Below, piece by piece: positions 1 to 10,462 of a stretch of 64,000 nucleotides of DNA. The notes beneath the pieces were generated by a model that searched no databases, was not told where the DNA came from, and saw nothing but the letters and a program-made list of their open reading frames with translations. How positions within the stretch are numbered: the first letter of the stretch is position 1; each line of letters begins with the position of its first letter. The DNA lies in contig JADJYW010000006.1 of the NCBI GenBank assembly GCA_016719605.1, positions 62,001 to 126,000 of the forward strand, written 5' to 3'. The position numbers and the translations under genes were made by a program. This DNA is from Lewinellaceae bacterium. GTDB lineage: Bacteria; Bacteroidota; Bacteroidia; Chitinophagales; Saprospiraceae.

Positions 1-1563
1 GCGTGCCGGCAATCGGGCAATCTATCGCAGCCAGCCCGCCATTGGGCACGGTCAGGGCATCCTCCATGCAGGTAATCTGAGGCTGTTCGACCCGTTCGAT
101 CCATTTTGTAGCGGAGGTCGTGCAGCCGTTGTCGCCGGCCGTCACGGTGACGGTGTAGGCATTCGGGCCGTTTTGGTCGGGTATGGCAAGCAAGGTGCTG
201 GTGGTTGAGTTGTTTTGCCACAGGAAAGCCACCGGCTCCGAGGCCATGGCCGTCAGGGCGATGTTCTCGCCGGCGCACACGGTGTCGCGGAGACTCAGAA
301 TTTGCAGCGCGGGATTGGATACATCCTGAAATATCAGGATGTCGGCAGCGCCCTGACAGCCGATGCTGGCAGCCGTAGCCGTCACGGAATAGATACCGGG
401 GGCGTCCACGGTGATCGTTTCACCGACAGTGCCGGTTGACCAGGCATAGGTGTACGAGGAGGTGCCCACGGAAAGGCCGGCGGACGCTTGCAGGGTGTGC
501 GTTGTCGCGTTGCAATCCAGCACGTCGGAGCCGGATGTACTGGTTATTTGGGCGGATACGGTCGGGATAACGCCGGGTACGATTTGTACGGTGGCTGTGG
601 CAGTGCAGCCATTGTCCTGGCGCGACACCGTCAGCATATAGACGCCGAGTGCCGCTATGACCGGGCTATTGGTTGTTTCGCCGCCGAGTAGAATGCCGCT
701 GCCGGATGTTGTCCAACCGATCGTGCTGTTGCCCGGGCTGCCGGTATTGCCCACCACCACGCCGGTGATGGTCTGGGAGCATGCGTTGAGCGGTTGTTCC
801 GGCGGATCAATGGCAATGCCGGGCAGCAACGGTGTGCTGACGGTAGCAATGTTGCTCGCCGTACAACCGACAGGGCCGGAAAGTGTATACAGGTACGTTC
901 CGGCAACCGATGTGGTATAACCGGGCGCAGTGGCGCCGGGGATGTCCACAAATTGATTGTTCTCGAATTGTGCCCATTGCCCCTGAAAATCGCTGTGCGG
1001 CGGCGGTGTACCGGTGAGCGTTGCAGCGCTGCCCGGCAAACAAGTCAGCACCGCCGGGCTGGGGTCGGACTGGATGGACACGGTCAGGCCGGGGTCATTG
1101 ACATACTCCACTTCAAAAAATAGTTGATCGTACAATTGTCACATACCACATTGTGGGGTGTGCACATGATGGACGACACTGTGAGGCCGTAAGTGCCTGC
1201 CCGTAAGTTGGGTTGATCGTTGGGAATCCGAAAGGTATTGGTCGGTTTGTCGTAGGCCAAAATGAAGGTGGAACTTTTGTATGCCAGTACCGCGATGAAC
1301 TGGGTGCTGTCCTCAAAGTATTTCTCCGAATCGTCCTTGAAGTCAATGCGAAAAACGGCATTGACCATTTTTTGGGTGCAGGGCAGCTCCAGGGTATTGC
1401 CCATATCGGGCAGACCGGCGCTTCCTGTCGGGGCCAGGATAATGCTCGACGAGGCCGTATTGATATTGAAGCAGTTTTGGGCATACCCGGCGTCCGGGAT
1501 TGCCCAAAAAAGTCCGATTAGCGCGGAGAGTGTGTGGGTACAAAGTATGTTTGTTCGTATCAC
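1..1563 (-). CDS. Secreted Ig/PKD-like repeat protein, 3' end outside window, one frameshift
   Basis: The minus strand encodes a secreted surface protein that runs off the left edge. I chose the GTG at 1563 because it is followed by a hydrophobic stretch and a plausible signal-peptidase site (GYAQ/N). After a cysteine-containing N-terminal domain, reading stops at about 1084 only because of a frame slip in the run of six T (plus-strand A run, about 1117-1122). With one extra base the frame continues open to base 1 as Ig/PKD-like modules of about 80 residues (for example GTYLYTLSGPVGCTAS and GIYSVTATAASIGC). Such modules are typical of Bacteroidota cell-surface adhesins exported by T9SS; the sorting domain would lie outside the window. 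The specific ligand is unknown. The repeat class is well supported, the exact family is not. Confidence 0.7.
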
Positions 1564-1606
1564 AAGTAAAACGGTTGAGGGAGGATTGAAAAGGGAGGGA
1601 CGGAGG

Positions 1607-3055
1607 TTATCGTTTTCGTTGCTGCGCTTCTTGCTCCACCTGTTTTTCCAGGGCTTCGATGTCCCGGAGTTTGCGTTCGTATTGGAAGTATTGCCAGGCG
1701 CGACGCAGCGGTTTGTAAGCAAAAAACAAAATCAGAACGGCAAGCGTGCTGTACAGCGCCCGGAAGTAGTAGTCCACTTTATGGATTTTCACGGCGCCTT
1801 CGGCCCGGAGGAGCAGGGTACTGAAGTCGCTGTCGTAAACCTCAACGGTGTGCGGTCCGCTTTTGCAGGCGGTGCAGGATTCCTTGCTGAACGCCCAGAT
1901 CGTATCGGTTTCGGTCAGGGTGTAGCGCATTCTCGGGATTTTGTTTTGGGATAAATAAACGATAAACGGCGGCAAGCCGCCCGACACCTGCAAGCGGAAG
2001 GAGTCGGCGGTTTCGCCGACCAGGGTCACCTGGATTTTTTCAAACGGACGGAGTTCGCGCGGCCGGTTGTACGGGGCATTTTTTCCTACGTCGGCGATAT
2101 TAATTGCATGTACGGAGTCGCCAAGATCGTTGAGCGTCAGTTCGTAACGGCCATACTCAAACTCCGACAGTTCCCATTTCCAGCCGCGCACGTTGGAGGT
2201 GTCCACGATGGGTTTTACGGCATAGTTGAAGGTGTACGAGTAGGCGCCGGCGCCTTTGTTTTGGGGCAGGCCGGCGCCCAGTGGCACGTCCTTGAGCGCC
2301 TTGGTTACCAATCCCGATTTGCTGCCCGAAGTACCGTACTGATCTATAAAATCCAGAAGCGCCTTGGTGCGCTGGGACGAGTCCGGCTCCCGAAGTGCTT
2401 TGTCGTAGGCTTGCATTTCCGCTTGCTGGGCGGGAGACAGGGCGGTGGGTTGCCCGGGTTGGCCGGGTTTGTTGGCGGGCGTTGCAGGTGGCGGGGCAGC
2501 CGTGGCTCCCGGCGGCTGGGCAGGGCCATTCGTCACGGTGAACCCGAGGGTGAACGGGGCGGCTTGCCCGACGATCTCGAACTGACCTGCCGCATTTTTT
2601 CGCCAGACTTTGGGTGAAATGGTCAGCGTCGCCTTGCCGTTGCCCGAAACCTGGAACCGCTGAAACTGCTTGAAACTGCGGGAACGCTTCTCGTTGTTGG
2701 CCGGCGCAATGATATCTCCCCCTTGCCTGAACTGGAATCCCCACACGAGGTCGTTGTCCGCCGGCACAGAGTCGCCACGAAACCGAAACGATACCTCCAG
2801 ATCGAACGCCGGATTTTTGGTGCGGTCAATGGTGTGTGCAGCGGCGCCCTTGTACTCGGCGCCATTGTGCTTGACCGCCCAGGAAACGGCAGCCCGGTAG
2901 TTTTTTCCATCCAACTGAAACGTTATGGCTTGTTGTGCCGGGGCTTCTGCAACACACAAGAACACGAGCAGCCACACCCCGGCAATGCGCGCAACAGCAT
3001 GCGCGACTTGCCGGCCCAAACAAGCGAAACAACGGGATCGTGGCGAACTTGCCAT
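1607..3055 (-). CDS. Unknown secreted/membrane-anchored protein
   Basis: I do not recognise a family. The start at 3055 gives a signal peptide (hydrophobic IAGVWLLVFLCV, cleavage near APAQ); an upstream ATG at 3121 in the same frame would only lengthen the n-region. The protein has an N-terminal beta-rich region, a proline/glycine/alanine linker around the middle, then a second beta-rich domain. Near the C-terminus there is one transmembrane helix (YYFRALYSTLAVLILFFAY) followed by a charged, coiled-coil-like tail rich in Arg, Glu and Gln. The topology is therefore a large exported domain with a short cytoplasmic coiled coil. It lies 44 bp upstream of the Ig/PKD-like gene on the same strand and may be co-transcribed with it. 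Function cannot be assigned. Confidence 0.65.
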   Translation of the reverse strand: MASSPRSRCFACLGRQVAHAVARIAGVWLLVFLCVAEAPAQQAITFQLDGKNYRAAVSWAVKHNGAEYKGAAAHTIDRTKNPAFDLEVSFRFRGDSVPADNDLVWGFQFRQGGDIIAPANNEKRSRSFKQFQRFQVSGNGKATLTISPKVWRKNAAGQFEIVGQAAPFTLGFTVTNGPAQPPGATAAPPPATPANKPGQPGQPTALSPAQQAEMQAYDKALREPDSSQRTKALLDFIDQYGTSGSKSGLVTKALKDVPLGAGLPQNKGAGAYSYTFNYAVKPIVDTSNVRGWKWELSEFEYGRYELTLNDLGDSVHAINIADVGKNAPYNRPRELRPFEKIQVTLVGETADSFRLQVSGGLPPFIVYLSQNKIPRMRYTLTETDTIWAFSKESCTACKSGPHTVEVYDSDFSTLLLRAEGAVKIHKVDYYFRALYSTLAVLILFFAYKPLRRAWQYFQYERKLRDIEALEKQVEQEAQQRKR

Positions 3056-3225
3056 ACAGTTTTTGAAATGCCCAGACCGGGAGACCGGTTTGGCGTCGAA
3101 GCAAAGAAGACGGGCTGGCATGGATTATCCTTGTTGGTTGATACCTGTTCCAAAAAGTCGGCAAGTATATGCTTTTCAGAGCAAGAGACCAACACGAAGT
3201 TGGCAAAAACTGTACCTGAATTTCG

Positions 3226-5082
3226 TTAGCGCGGCCAGATGTTGTTCTCCCGCAAGGTGTCCGACACTTGCGGGTCGCCGAGGGTCACTTTCTGTATGGT
3301 TTTCCCTTTTGCTACGGGTAGCACGAAGGTGCTGTTGCCGGTTTTCCATACGGCAGCATGGTGGCGGAAGCGCTCTTTGGTACCGTCCTGGTATTCGATT
3401 TCACCCACAACCGACATGGGCATGGAGCCGGTTTTTTCGATAACGATACCCTTGGCAGTCACGTCTGCTACGGCCAGATCGGGGTAGCCCCAATCGAAAA
3501 ACCAGGGCTTCCAGAACCAGTCGAGGTTTTCACCGGCAGCCGCATTCCAGGTATTGAAAAAATCGAACGGCTGCGGGTGTTTGCCTTTCCACCGGTTCAT
3601 GTATTCAACCATGCAGCGGTGGAAGCGCTCGTGTCCAAGCATTTGGTACAGTGCGAAATAAGCGGCTTGCGGGCGGTTGTACGCCGCCACGCGATACGCC
3701 GGGTTGGACAAATGCCGCGACGGTGTCATGGGCGGCATATCCATGTCGGTGCCGGCAAAATCGTGGTAGTTGCGCAAGCGACCCAGCGGTTTGCCCGCCA
3801 GCGAGTCGGTGACCAGCACATCAAAAAAAGCGGCCCAGCCTTCGTCCATCCAGGCATAGTACTGCTCGTTGATGCCCATCATAAACGGAAAATAGGTGTG
3901 CGAGCTTTCGTGTACCGTCAGGCTAATGGGGCTGTTGGGGTGCGTGCTGCCGTCGTTACACAGCATGGGAAATTCCATGCCGCCGCTGCCGTTGAACACC
4001 GTCATGGCCGGATACGGATACGGGTAGCCGGGCAGCCAACGCGACATGAGGTTCAGACCGTCGGCGGCCACGCGGCACACCTCGTAATAGTCCTGCGATT
4101 TGGGATTGTATGCTGCGCTGACCAGCGCCCGGCGTCCGGTTGCCGAGTCCACGACGGTAGTGGCGGCATCCCAGAGGTAGTAACTGCTGAAGGCAAAAGC
4201 GAAGTCTGGCACCTGCTCGGCGCGGTACACGAAGGTGTGCGTCTCGGTAGTTTTGAAAAAACTCCCGCCATAGCTATAGTCTTTCGGGGAAAAAATCTGG
4301 ACGACCGCTTCGCTCGTCTGTGCGCGTTGGTACCTGCTGTAAAAATCGGGTTTCAACATTGCCTCGGCGTTTTGCCAGATTCCGGTAGCCCACACCATCA
4401 CGTCGGCAGGCACGGTGATGCGGACTTCGTAGTCGGAGAAGTCGTTGTACATCTCCTGCAGGCCGTTGTACGGCGCATCGGCCCAGCCGTGCAGGTCGTC
4501 ATAAACCGCGATCTGCGGGTACCAGTACGGCACAAACCAGGTGGCAGAATCGTACACCCCCTCGCGCGGCGCACCCTGGGCGGGCGGAGCGATGTAGGCC
4601 CAATCCACACCGAGGTCAAGGGATTGGCCGGGCGGGAGCGGTTCGTCCAGTCTGACATCGAGAAAAGTACTGTGCTGGCGAAGGTTTTTGGCGTCCACGG
4701 GTTTTTCGCCCACGCGCACCTGCGGCACCAGCACCCCGTCGGTAATGGCAGCAGGGTTCAGGTCGTAGGCACGCTGTCCGTTTTTGCGGTACAGGTCGTG
4801 GGCCAGTTTGAAGCGAACCATGGTCAGCGTGTCCGGGCTTTGGTTGAAGTATTTGACCTCGGCGCGGCCCGACAATTCGCGAGTCGGCAGGTCTACCGTA
4901 GCGTTTATGCGGTATTCGGCGCGGTTTTGCCAGTATTTGGGGCCGGGGCGGCCGTCGTTGGAGCGGGTCTGGCGGTCGTACGCTTTAGCCAGGTTGCGGG
5001 GCATGTACAGCGACTGCGCGGAGAGCGTGGCTATGGAGCAAAGAACGAGAGCGAGGAAAAGCGTTTTTTTATAAAATAACAT
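3226..5082 (-). CDS. M1 family metallopeptidase (aminopeptidase N-like), secreted
   Basis: A zinc peptidase of the M1 (gluzincin) family, 618 residues, expected to trim N-terminal residues from peptides outside the cytoplasm. A signal peptide (residues 1-22, cleavage after LSAQ) precedes the N-terminal beta-domain. The zinc site is complete: HESSH at 391-395 and the third ligand E414 in DEGW, giving the family spacing HExxH-x18-E. The substrate-binding loop is GGMEF (367-371), equivalent to GxMEN. The protein is short for M1 enzymes, lacking the C-terminal helical domain, as in many Bacteroidota members. Downstream, reading minus, is the unknown membrane protein; upstream is the M16 peptidase, separated by a long hairpin. 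A -7-like box (TACCTTCG) lies 22 bp before the start. Confidence 0.9.
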   Translation of the reverse strand: MLFYKKTLFLALVLCSIATLSAQSLYMPRNLAKAYDRQTRSNDGRPGPKYWQNRAEYRINATVDLPTRELSGRAEVKYFNQSPDTLTMVRFKLAHDLYRKNGQRAYDLNPAAITDGVLVPQVRVGEKPVDAKNLRQHSTFLDVRLDEPLPPGQSLDLGVDWAYIAPPAQGAPREGVYDSATWFVPYWYPQIAVYDDLHGWADAPYNGLQEMYNDFSDYEVRITVPADVMVWATGIWQNAEAMLKPDFYSRYQRAQTSEAVVQIFSPKDYSYGGSFFKTTETHTFVYRAEQVPDFAFAFSSYYLWDAATTVVDSATGRRALVSAAYNPKSQDYYEVCRVAADGLNLMSRWLPGYPYPYPAMTVFNGSGGMEFPMLCNDGSTHPNSPISLTVHESSHTYFPFMMGINEQYYAWMDEGWAAFFDVLVTDSLAGKPLGRLRNYHDFAGTDMDMPPMTPSRHLSNPAYRVAAYNRPQAAYFALYQMLGHERFHRCMVEYMNRWKGKHPQPFDFFNTWNAAAGENLDWFWKPWFFDWGYPDLAVADVTAKGIVIEKTGSMPMSVVGEIEYQDGTKERFRHHAAVWKTGNSTFVLPVAKGKTIQKVTLGDPQVSDTLRENNIWPR

Positions 5083-5103
5083 GCAGCAGGTAGTTTTGAA
5101 GGG

Positions 5104-5111
5104 CGAAGGTA
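5104..5111 (-). promoter_or_regulatory. -7 box of Bacteroidota promoter (TACCTTCG)
   Basis: On the minus strand the octamer TACCTTCG matches the Bacteroidota -7 consensus TAnnTTTG at all but one position and sits 22 bp upstream of the M1 peptidase start. No clear -33 element was seen. Confidence 0.4.
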
Positions 5112-5176
5112 AGAACCGTGACCTAAATTTGATTTTAGCCGTACGAACTCAAAAAGAAGAACTCCCGGAAGTGCGT

Positions 5177-5301
5177 ATTTCGAGTGATGGAACGCGGATT
5201 TAACGGATGCAGGCAACACGGATTTTCACGGATTCCTTACATAAATCCGTGAAAATCCGTGTTGCCTGCATCCGTTAAATCCGCGTTCCATCACTCGAAA
5301 T
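5177..5301. repeat. Long perfect hairpin, 58-bp arms (intergenic)
   Basis: Two 58-bp arms (5177-5234 and 5244-5301) are exact reverse complements around a 9-nt loop. The 310-bp gap between the M1 and M16 genes holds essentially only this element. The arm carries GGATTTAACGG, GCAGGCAACACGG and ATTTTCACGGAT segments and recurs, with longer arms, at 8394-8648. It lies 92 bp 3' of the M16 stop codon, so it could act as a bidirectional transcription terminator or RNA-stabilising stem. No coding capacity is credible here. Confidence 0.9.
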
Positions 5302-5392
5302 TGGCCACTAATAAACTTTGTACCGATACAAGAGCGTGTCTATAATTCAGTCGCTAAATTTTAAACACGCTCTTGATCTGGTTTTGACCGCC

Positions 5393-8165
5393 TTACGGCT
5401 TCAATTTCTTCGACACCACTTTGCCCTGGGCATCCAACTGGATAATTTCCATACTGAGTTCTTTCAACCCCGGCAGCACTTTTTCGGCATCGCCGGCAGG
5501 AACCAGTTGATGTCGTTGGGCTGCACCACCGTTTTAGCCACGCCCTGCACGGCCTGCAACGTCAGGTTTTGTACCCGCTGGCTGTAGGCTTTCCAATAAT
5601 CGTCCTTCAAGCCGTACTTGACGATCTCGACGGCGCTGCCGTTGACGGCCCCGTTGGTTTCCCACATGCCCGACATAGCCATCACGGTGTTCTGTTTGGT
5701 TTTGTCAAACTCCGCCTGGGTCATCGGTTTGTCGCCCACATACTGGTTTACTTCCTTGATAACTTCCTGGATGCTCTCCGTGGTCTTGTCCGTCTGTACG
5801 GGGGCCATCACGAAAAACGGGCGCTGTCCGGCGGTGTTCATAATCATGGAACGGGAGCCGTACGACCAGTGCTTGTCTTCGCGGATATTCAGGTTGATGC
5901 GGCTGGTGAAGTCGCCGCCGAGCACGTTGTTCATCTGTTCGATGGCCGTTTCGTCCAACTGGCCATAGGGCTTGGTCAGGTGGCCGGCAATGACGAAAGT
6001 CTGCTGGCTTTCCGGGCGGTCGAGCAGGAAAAACCTTCTTTTTATTGGTTGCCGCCACTTCCGGGATTACCTTTTTGGGCACATCGCCTTTGCTCCAGGT
6101 ACCGAAGCGTTTTTCTAATTTTTCCACCAGTTCGGGCATCGTAATGTCGCCGGTGACAACGATGGTGGCGTTGTTGGGCTTGATCCAGCGCTGGTAAAAA
6201 CCGCGCACATCGGCCAGTTCCAGGCCGGCTACGGATTCCTCGTCGCCAGAGCCGGTCATGGGCATGCCGTACGGGTGGTCTTTGCCATAGAGCAATTCCG
6301 GCATGACCCGGAGCAGCATTCCGGTCGGGTTTTTCTTTTCATTCTGTATGCCGCTGAGTTGCTGGGCTTTCAGGCGCTGGAGGTCGGCCTCCGGGAAAGC
6401 CGGATTGAGCACCACATCGGCCATGAGGTCGAGGCTGAGGTCGAGCGACTGACGCAGGGTGTTCAGTCCGACGTAGGCGTAGTCGAGGTCGCTGGTGGTA
6501 TTGAGCCCGGCCCCGAGCAATTGGAGGCGCTCATTGATTTGCAGGCTGTTGAGCGATTTTGTGCCTTCATCCAGCATGTTCATGGCGAGGTTGGCGAGGC
6601 CGAGTTTGCCGCCGGGCATTTTGTCGGTGCAGAAACCGGCGTTGAACAACATGTTCATCACCACGGTCGGGCTTTCGGTGCGGCGGGTAAGCACGACCTT
6701 CATGCCGTTTTTGAGCGTGGCGCGCTGGAGGTCGGGGAACTGGGCGCTCACCTTGTTATCCACAGCAGGCGCTTTGCTGCGGTCGGCTTCAGAGCCGGTG
6801 ACGGAGTACTCCGGGTACGGCGAACAGGTGAGGATGAAACGTCCGCGGGTGAGCCATTTTTTGACGGCGTTGTGGATGTCTTTGGCCGTTGTTTGGTCGT
6901 ACCAGCGCAATTTCTTTTTGTAGTAATCGGCGCTGCCGCCGTACACCTCGTTTTCGGCCAGCGCGTCGCTTTTGCCGCCGAAGCCGCCGATGCGCTCCAG
7001 CCCTTTGATGTAATTAGCAAAATAAGCGGCTTTCACGCGGGCAACCTCCTCCTCGGTGGGGCCTTTGGCGATAAATTCTTCGAGGATTTCGTTGATGGCG
7101 GCCTCCACTTCGTCGAGGGTTTTGCCTTTTTTCACGTTGGCCTGGATAAGGAATTCGCCGGAGATTTCAGCCGGGTTGCCAAAGGCAAAAGCCGACGAGC
7201 ACAGTTGTTTTTCATAAACTAATTTCTTGTACAGGCGGCTGTTTTTGCCGGCGGCCAGCACGTCGGAAGCGAGGTCCATCCAGACGGATTCCTGCGTGCC
7301 CCACTGGGGCGCATGCCACACCATGTTGATGCGCTCTTCGGGTACACGGTCCTGGTAGGAAGCGCGGGTGTCGCTGTTGCGGACGGGGATGTTCACGCCG
7401 GGCCGGGCGATGGTTGGGCCGGCGGGGATGTTGCCGGAAATACTTGAGCGCCTTTTCGTAGGCAGCCTCCGGGGTGATGTCGCCGGCGATGACCAGCACC
7501 GCATTGGCAGCGCCGTAGTAGGCTTTGAACCACTCGTGTACATCGTCGAGACTGGCGGCGTTGAGGTCTTCCATTTCACCGATTACGGTGTGGCCGTAGG
7601 GATGGTGGGGCGGGTACATTTCCTTTTGCATGATGTCCCAGCCGCGGGCGTAGGGCTGATTTTCGCCCTGGCGTTTTTCGTTTTGCACCACGCCGCGTTG
7701 CTCATCAAGTTTGGCCTGGTCAATAGCGCCGAGCAGGTGGCCCATGCGGTCGCTTTCGAGCCAGAGCACCTGGTCGAGGGCGCCGACGGGCACGTTTTGG
7801 AAGTAGTTGGTGCGGTCCTCGTTGGTGGTGCCATTCAGATCGGTGGCGCCGATGGCTTCGAGGGCCTGGAAATAGTCGGTATTGAAATTTTCCGAGCCGT
7901 TGAACATCAGGTGCTCGAACAGGTGTGCAAAGCCGCTTTTGCCGGGCTTCTCGTTTTTGGAACCCACATGATACCACACGTTTATGGCTACGATGGGGGC
8001 CTTGTGGTCTTCATGCACGATCAGGCGCAGGCCGTTGGGCAGGGTGAATTTTTTGTACGCGATGTTGATGTCATCGGGGTTGTACTTGGGGATGTCCTGC
8101 GCCAAAAGCGTGGACGCAGGTTGGAGCATAAAGGCCAGAAAGGCCAACAGGAGCAGTTGCTTCAT
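5393..8165 (-). CDS. M16 family peptidase, two-domain (insulinase-like), three frameshifts in this sequence
   Basis: A zinc peptidase of the M16 family with two homologous halves, exported by a signal peptide (MKQLLLLAFLAFML, cleavage near LLAQ). The first half carries the inverted zinc motif HLFEH (residues 81-85); the second half is the inactive-type partner domain. As given, the reading frame is broken three times: near 7437 (TTTCCGG), at about 6032-6036 (one extra T in a T run of the coding strand) and near 5497 (a missing G). Each repair rejoins conserved M16 sequence, ending with ...VVSKKLKP at the TAA at 5393-5395. I therefore read it as one gene of about 920 residues. Errors in the sequence are more likely than decay, since everything between the breaks is conserved. 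Start ATG 8165 begins the signal peptide. Confidence 0.88.
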
Positions 8166-8393
8166 GTGTTGTTTTGTTTTTGTGAAAATGAAAACTCGCC
8201 CAATAGAGGCGCGATACGCTGTTTTTGTTGCGTGGTGGGTGTGAAATTCTTTTACTATCGTCCAGGAATTAGAAAAGATTGGATGAAGAGCCGGTTTGGA
8301 ATAGCGAAGGGCGGAAATGCCGTGTCGGAGATAATACCAGATTAATCCCAAAATCAAAACACCTCCGAGGAGGATAACCCTTCCGGGTTTAAA

Positions 8394-8648
8394 AAACCTA
8401 CGGTATGTACACAAGTCGAATCAGGGGCGTAGCCCCGATATCGTTTATAAAAATGCCGTCATTTAGCGGGTGGTGGCAAATTTCGAGTGATGGAACGCGG
8501 ATTAAACGGATGCAGGCAACACGGATTTTCACGGATTTTACAGATTCCTTAAATAAATCCGTGAAAATCCGTGTTGCCTGCATCCGTTTAATCCGCGTTC
8601 CATCACTCGAAATTTGCCACCACCGACTTGTGTACATACCGTAGGTTT
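8394..8648. repeat. Nested inverted repeat: 70-bp perfect inner arms, 25-bp outer arms
   Basis: The 521-bp gap between the M16 and S41 genes holds this element and otherwise nothing recognisable. Inner arms 8469-8538 and 8555-8624 are perfect 70-bp reverse complements with a 16-nt loop. Outer arms 8394-8418 and 8624-8648 are perfect 25-mers. The left side alone contains a 50-bp unpaired insertion (8419-8468) that includes its own small GGGGC/GCCCC stem. The core (GTGATGGAACGCGGATTAA...) is the same family as the hairpin at 5177-5301. The element lies 39 bp 3' of the S41 protease stop codon. Confidence 0.9.
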
Positions 8649-8686
8649 AAAAAAACCGGAGAGGGTTCGGGCCGGGAATAAAAACA

Positions 8687-10315
8687 TCATTTCTTCGCTA
8701 CCGACGCTCCGCTGCGCAGCACCTGCAGCGCCTTTTCCACGGCCGGGTCGTCGTTGTTGAGCACCCGATACTGGCCTTCTTCCTGGTACAAAATTTTAGC
8801 CACGCGGGCCTTGATGAGGCGGCGCAATTCGGCGCGGCAGCGGGCTATTTCCGTCTGATCGGCCGGCAAACCCTGGCTTTCTCCGAAGGTGATAAAATCG
8901 GTCAGCACTTGATCCGACAGGTTGAATTGTTGTGCAAATGCCTCCGGCGTGTCGGGCAGAGCCGCCCGATCCTGTTTTTCCATCCACTTAGCAGCAAATT
9001 GAGGCAGGTGCTGAAGCGCCGAAAAAAAGTAGTCGTTGGCGAAGGAGGTGTCTATCGGGATAAACACATCGGGGGTGATTCCACCGCCGCCATAAACCAC
9101 CCGGCCCGTGCCGGTGTAAAATTTGGTGGAATCGGCCTGCCGGATTTTGGAAGCATCGGCCAACTCGCCATTGGTCAGCCGGCGGTCGGCGTCGTGGTCG
9201 TACTCGGCGTCGTCTTTGTAATCGCGCTGGATACTGCGTCCGCTAGGGGTAAAATAGCGCGATACCGTGAGGCGGAGCGCCCCGCCGTCACTAAGCGGGT
9301 ACTGCACTTGCACGAGGCCTTTCCCGAAACTGCGGCGCCCGATGACCCAGCCCCGGTCGTGGTCCTGTACCGCCCCGGCCACGATCTCGCTGGCCGACGC
9401 GGAGCCTTCGTCCACCAAAACCGCGATGTTGTTGATATTGAACCGCGCGCGGCCGTTGCTCTTGTAATTTTGCCGTTCTTCGGCACGCCCCTCGGTGTAC
9501 ACGAGCAGTTTGCCCTCCGGGAAAAACTGGCTCAGCAACTCCGTGGCCTCGTTCAGGTAGCCGCCGGGATTGCCGCGCAGGTCGAGCACGAGGTTTTTCA
9601 TACCGTTTTCCTCGGACAGTGTCCGGAGCGCCTCCATAAATTCCTGGTAAGTAGGGGCGCTGAAACGGTTGATTTTGATGTACCCGGTTTCTTTGTCGAG
9701 CATGTAGGCCACGTCCACGCTGTGTACGGGAATCACGTCGCGAGTGATCGTAAACTGGCGAAGTTTGCGCTCAATACCCCGGCGGATACCGACGCGGACG
9801 GTGCTGCCTTGCGGGCCGCGCAGTTTGGTAAAAATTTCGGCATTGGTAATTTTGACCCCGGCCACGAGGGAATCCTCGATGGTCACGATCTTGTCGCCAG
9901 GCAAAATACCCGCTGTTTCGGACGGGCCGCCGGACAAGGGCGTAACGACCTGAATGGTGTCGTCCACCAGCAAAAATTCGACGCCGATACCCTCAAAATT
10001 GCCGTTCATCACCTCGTCCTCGTACCGGAGTTCTTCGGCAGTAATGTAAATGGAGTGCGGGTCGAGCTGTTCGAGCAAGTGGGCGATGGCCCCCTCCTGG
10101 AGTATATTCACATCCACCGAGTCCACATACCTGGCTTCGACATAGCGGAGAATTTCGTCCAGCGGGCCGCCGGACTTGTCGGCGCGATGGGCCGCCGGTG
10201 TAAACCACAGGTGGTTTTCATAACGGGGCAGCTGCTGGCCGATAAACATACCGACCGCCAGCACAGCAGCCAGCAAGAGGGGCAGGCGAGCCTGGACTTT
10301 GGGAGTATCTGACAT
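8687..10315 (-). CDS. S41 family C-terminal processing protease
   Basis: A PDZ-containing serine protease of the CtpA/Prc (S41) family, 542 residues, acting in the periplasm on C-termini of protein substrates. An N-terminal membrane anchor (residues about 11-26) is followed by the N-domain, a PDZ domain (about 100-185, with GIGVEF and GILPGDKI), then the catalytic core. The catalytic Ser/Lys dyad is visible as GSASASE (304-310; Ser307 by spacing) and FGKG (Lys332), 25 residues apart as in the family. DLRGNPGG (245-252) is the conserved oxyanion-loop segment. A C-terminal extension of about 130 residues is normal for Bacteroidota members. Start ATG 10315 precedes the anchor directly. A TACTTTTG box about 150 bp upstream may be its promoter. 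Confidence 0.93.
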   Translation of the reverse strand: MSDTPKVQARLPLLLAAVLAVGMFIGQQLPRYENHLWFTPAAHRADKSGGPLDEILRYVEARYVDSVDVNILQEGAIAHLLEQLDPHSIYITAEELRYEDEVMNGNFEGIGVEFLLVDDTIQVVTPLSGGPSETAGILPGDKIVTIEDSLVAGVKITNAEIFTKLRGPQGSTVRVGIRRGIERKLRQFTITRDVIPVHSVDVAYMLDKETGYIKINRFSAPTYQEFMEALRTLSEENGMKNLVLDLRGNPGGYLNEATELLSQFFPEGKLLVYTEGRAEERQNYKSNGRARFNINNIAVLVDEGSASASEIVAGAVQDHDRGWVIGRRSFGKGLVQVQYPLSDGGALRLTVSRYFTPSGRSIQRDYKDDAEYDHDADRRLTNGELADASKIRQADSTKFYTGTGRVVYGGGGITPDVFIPIDTSFANDYFFSALQHLPQFAAKWMEKQDRAALPDTPEAFAQQFNLSDQVLTDFITFGESQGLPADQTEIARCRAELRRLIKARVAKILYQEEGQYRVLNNDDPAVEKALQVLRSGASVAKK

Positions 10316-10350
10316 ATTCGATTGATTCGATTGATTCGATTGATTCGATT
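10316..10350. repeat. Tandem 9-mer repeat (ATTCGATTG, about 3.9 units)
   Basis: Directly upstream of the S41 protease start codon, the 9-mer ATTCGATTG is repeated almost four times. A length change in this tract would alter the leader of the protease mRNA. It is part of the 328-bp gap (10316-10643) between divergent genes, which also holds the two hairpins below and a possible promoter but no credible gene. Confidence 0.8.
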
Positions 10351-10358
10351 TTCGCCCT

Positions 10359-10416
10359 GCTTGGTGTTTTCACCAAGCAGCCTCGCGTAGGGCCGCTTGG
10401 TGAAAACACCAAGCGG
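10359..10416. repeat. Pair of related hairpins in divergent intergenic region
   Basis: GCTTGGTG-TTTT-CACCAAGC (10359-10378) and CCGCTTGGTG-AAAA-CACCAAGCGG (10393-10416) are two perfect hairpins with the same stem and complementary loops, so they could also pair with each other. They lie between divergently transcribed genes, so a simple terminator role is unlikely. Confidence 0.75.
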
Positions 10417-10462
10417 GGCGCTAAAATTGATTGGTTCGATTGAAAGGCATGTTAAGTGCCGG

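Noticed and set aside
3358..5079. A 573-residue plus-strand open frame opposite the M1 peptidase
   Set aside because: The minus strand encodes intact HExxH-x18-E; the plus frame has no recognisable protein features.
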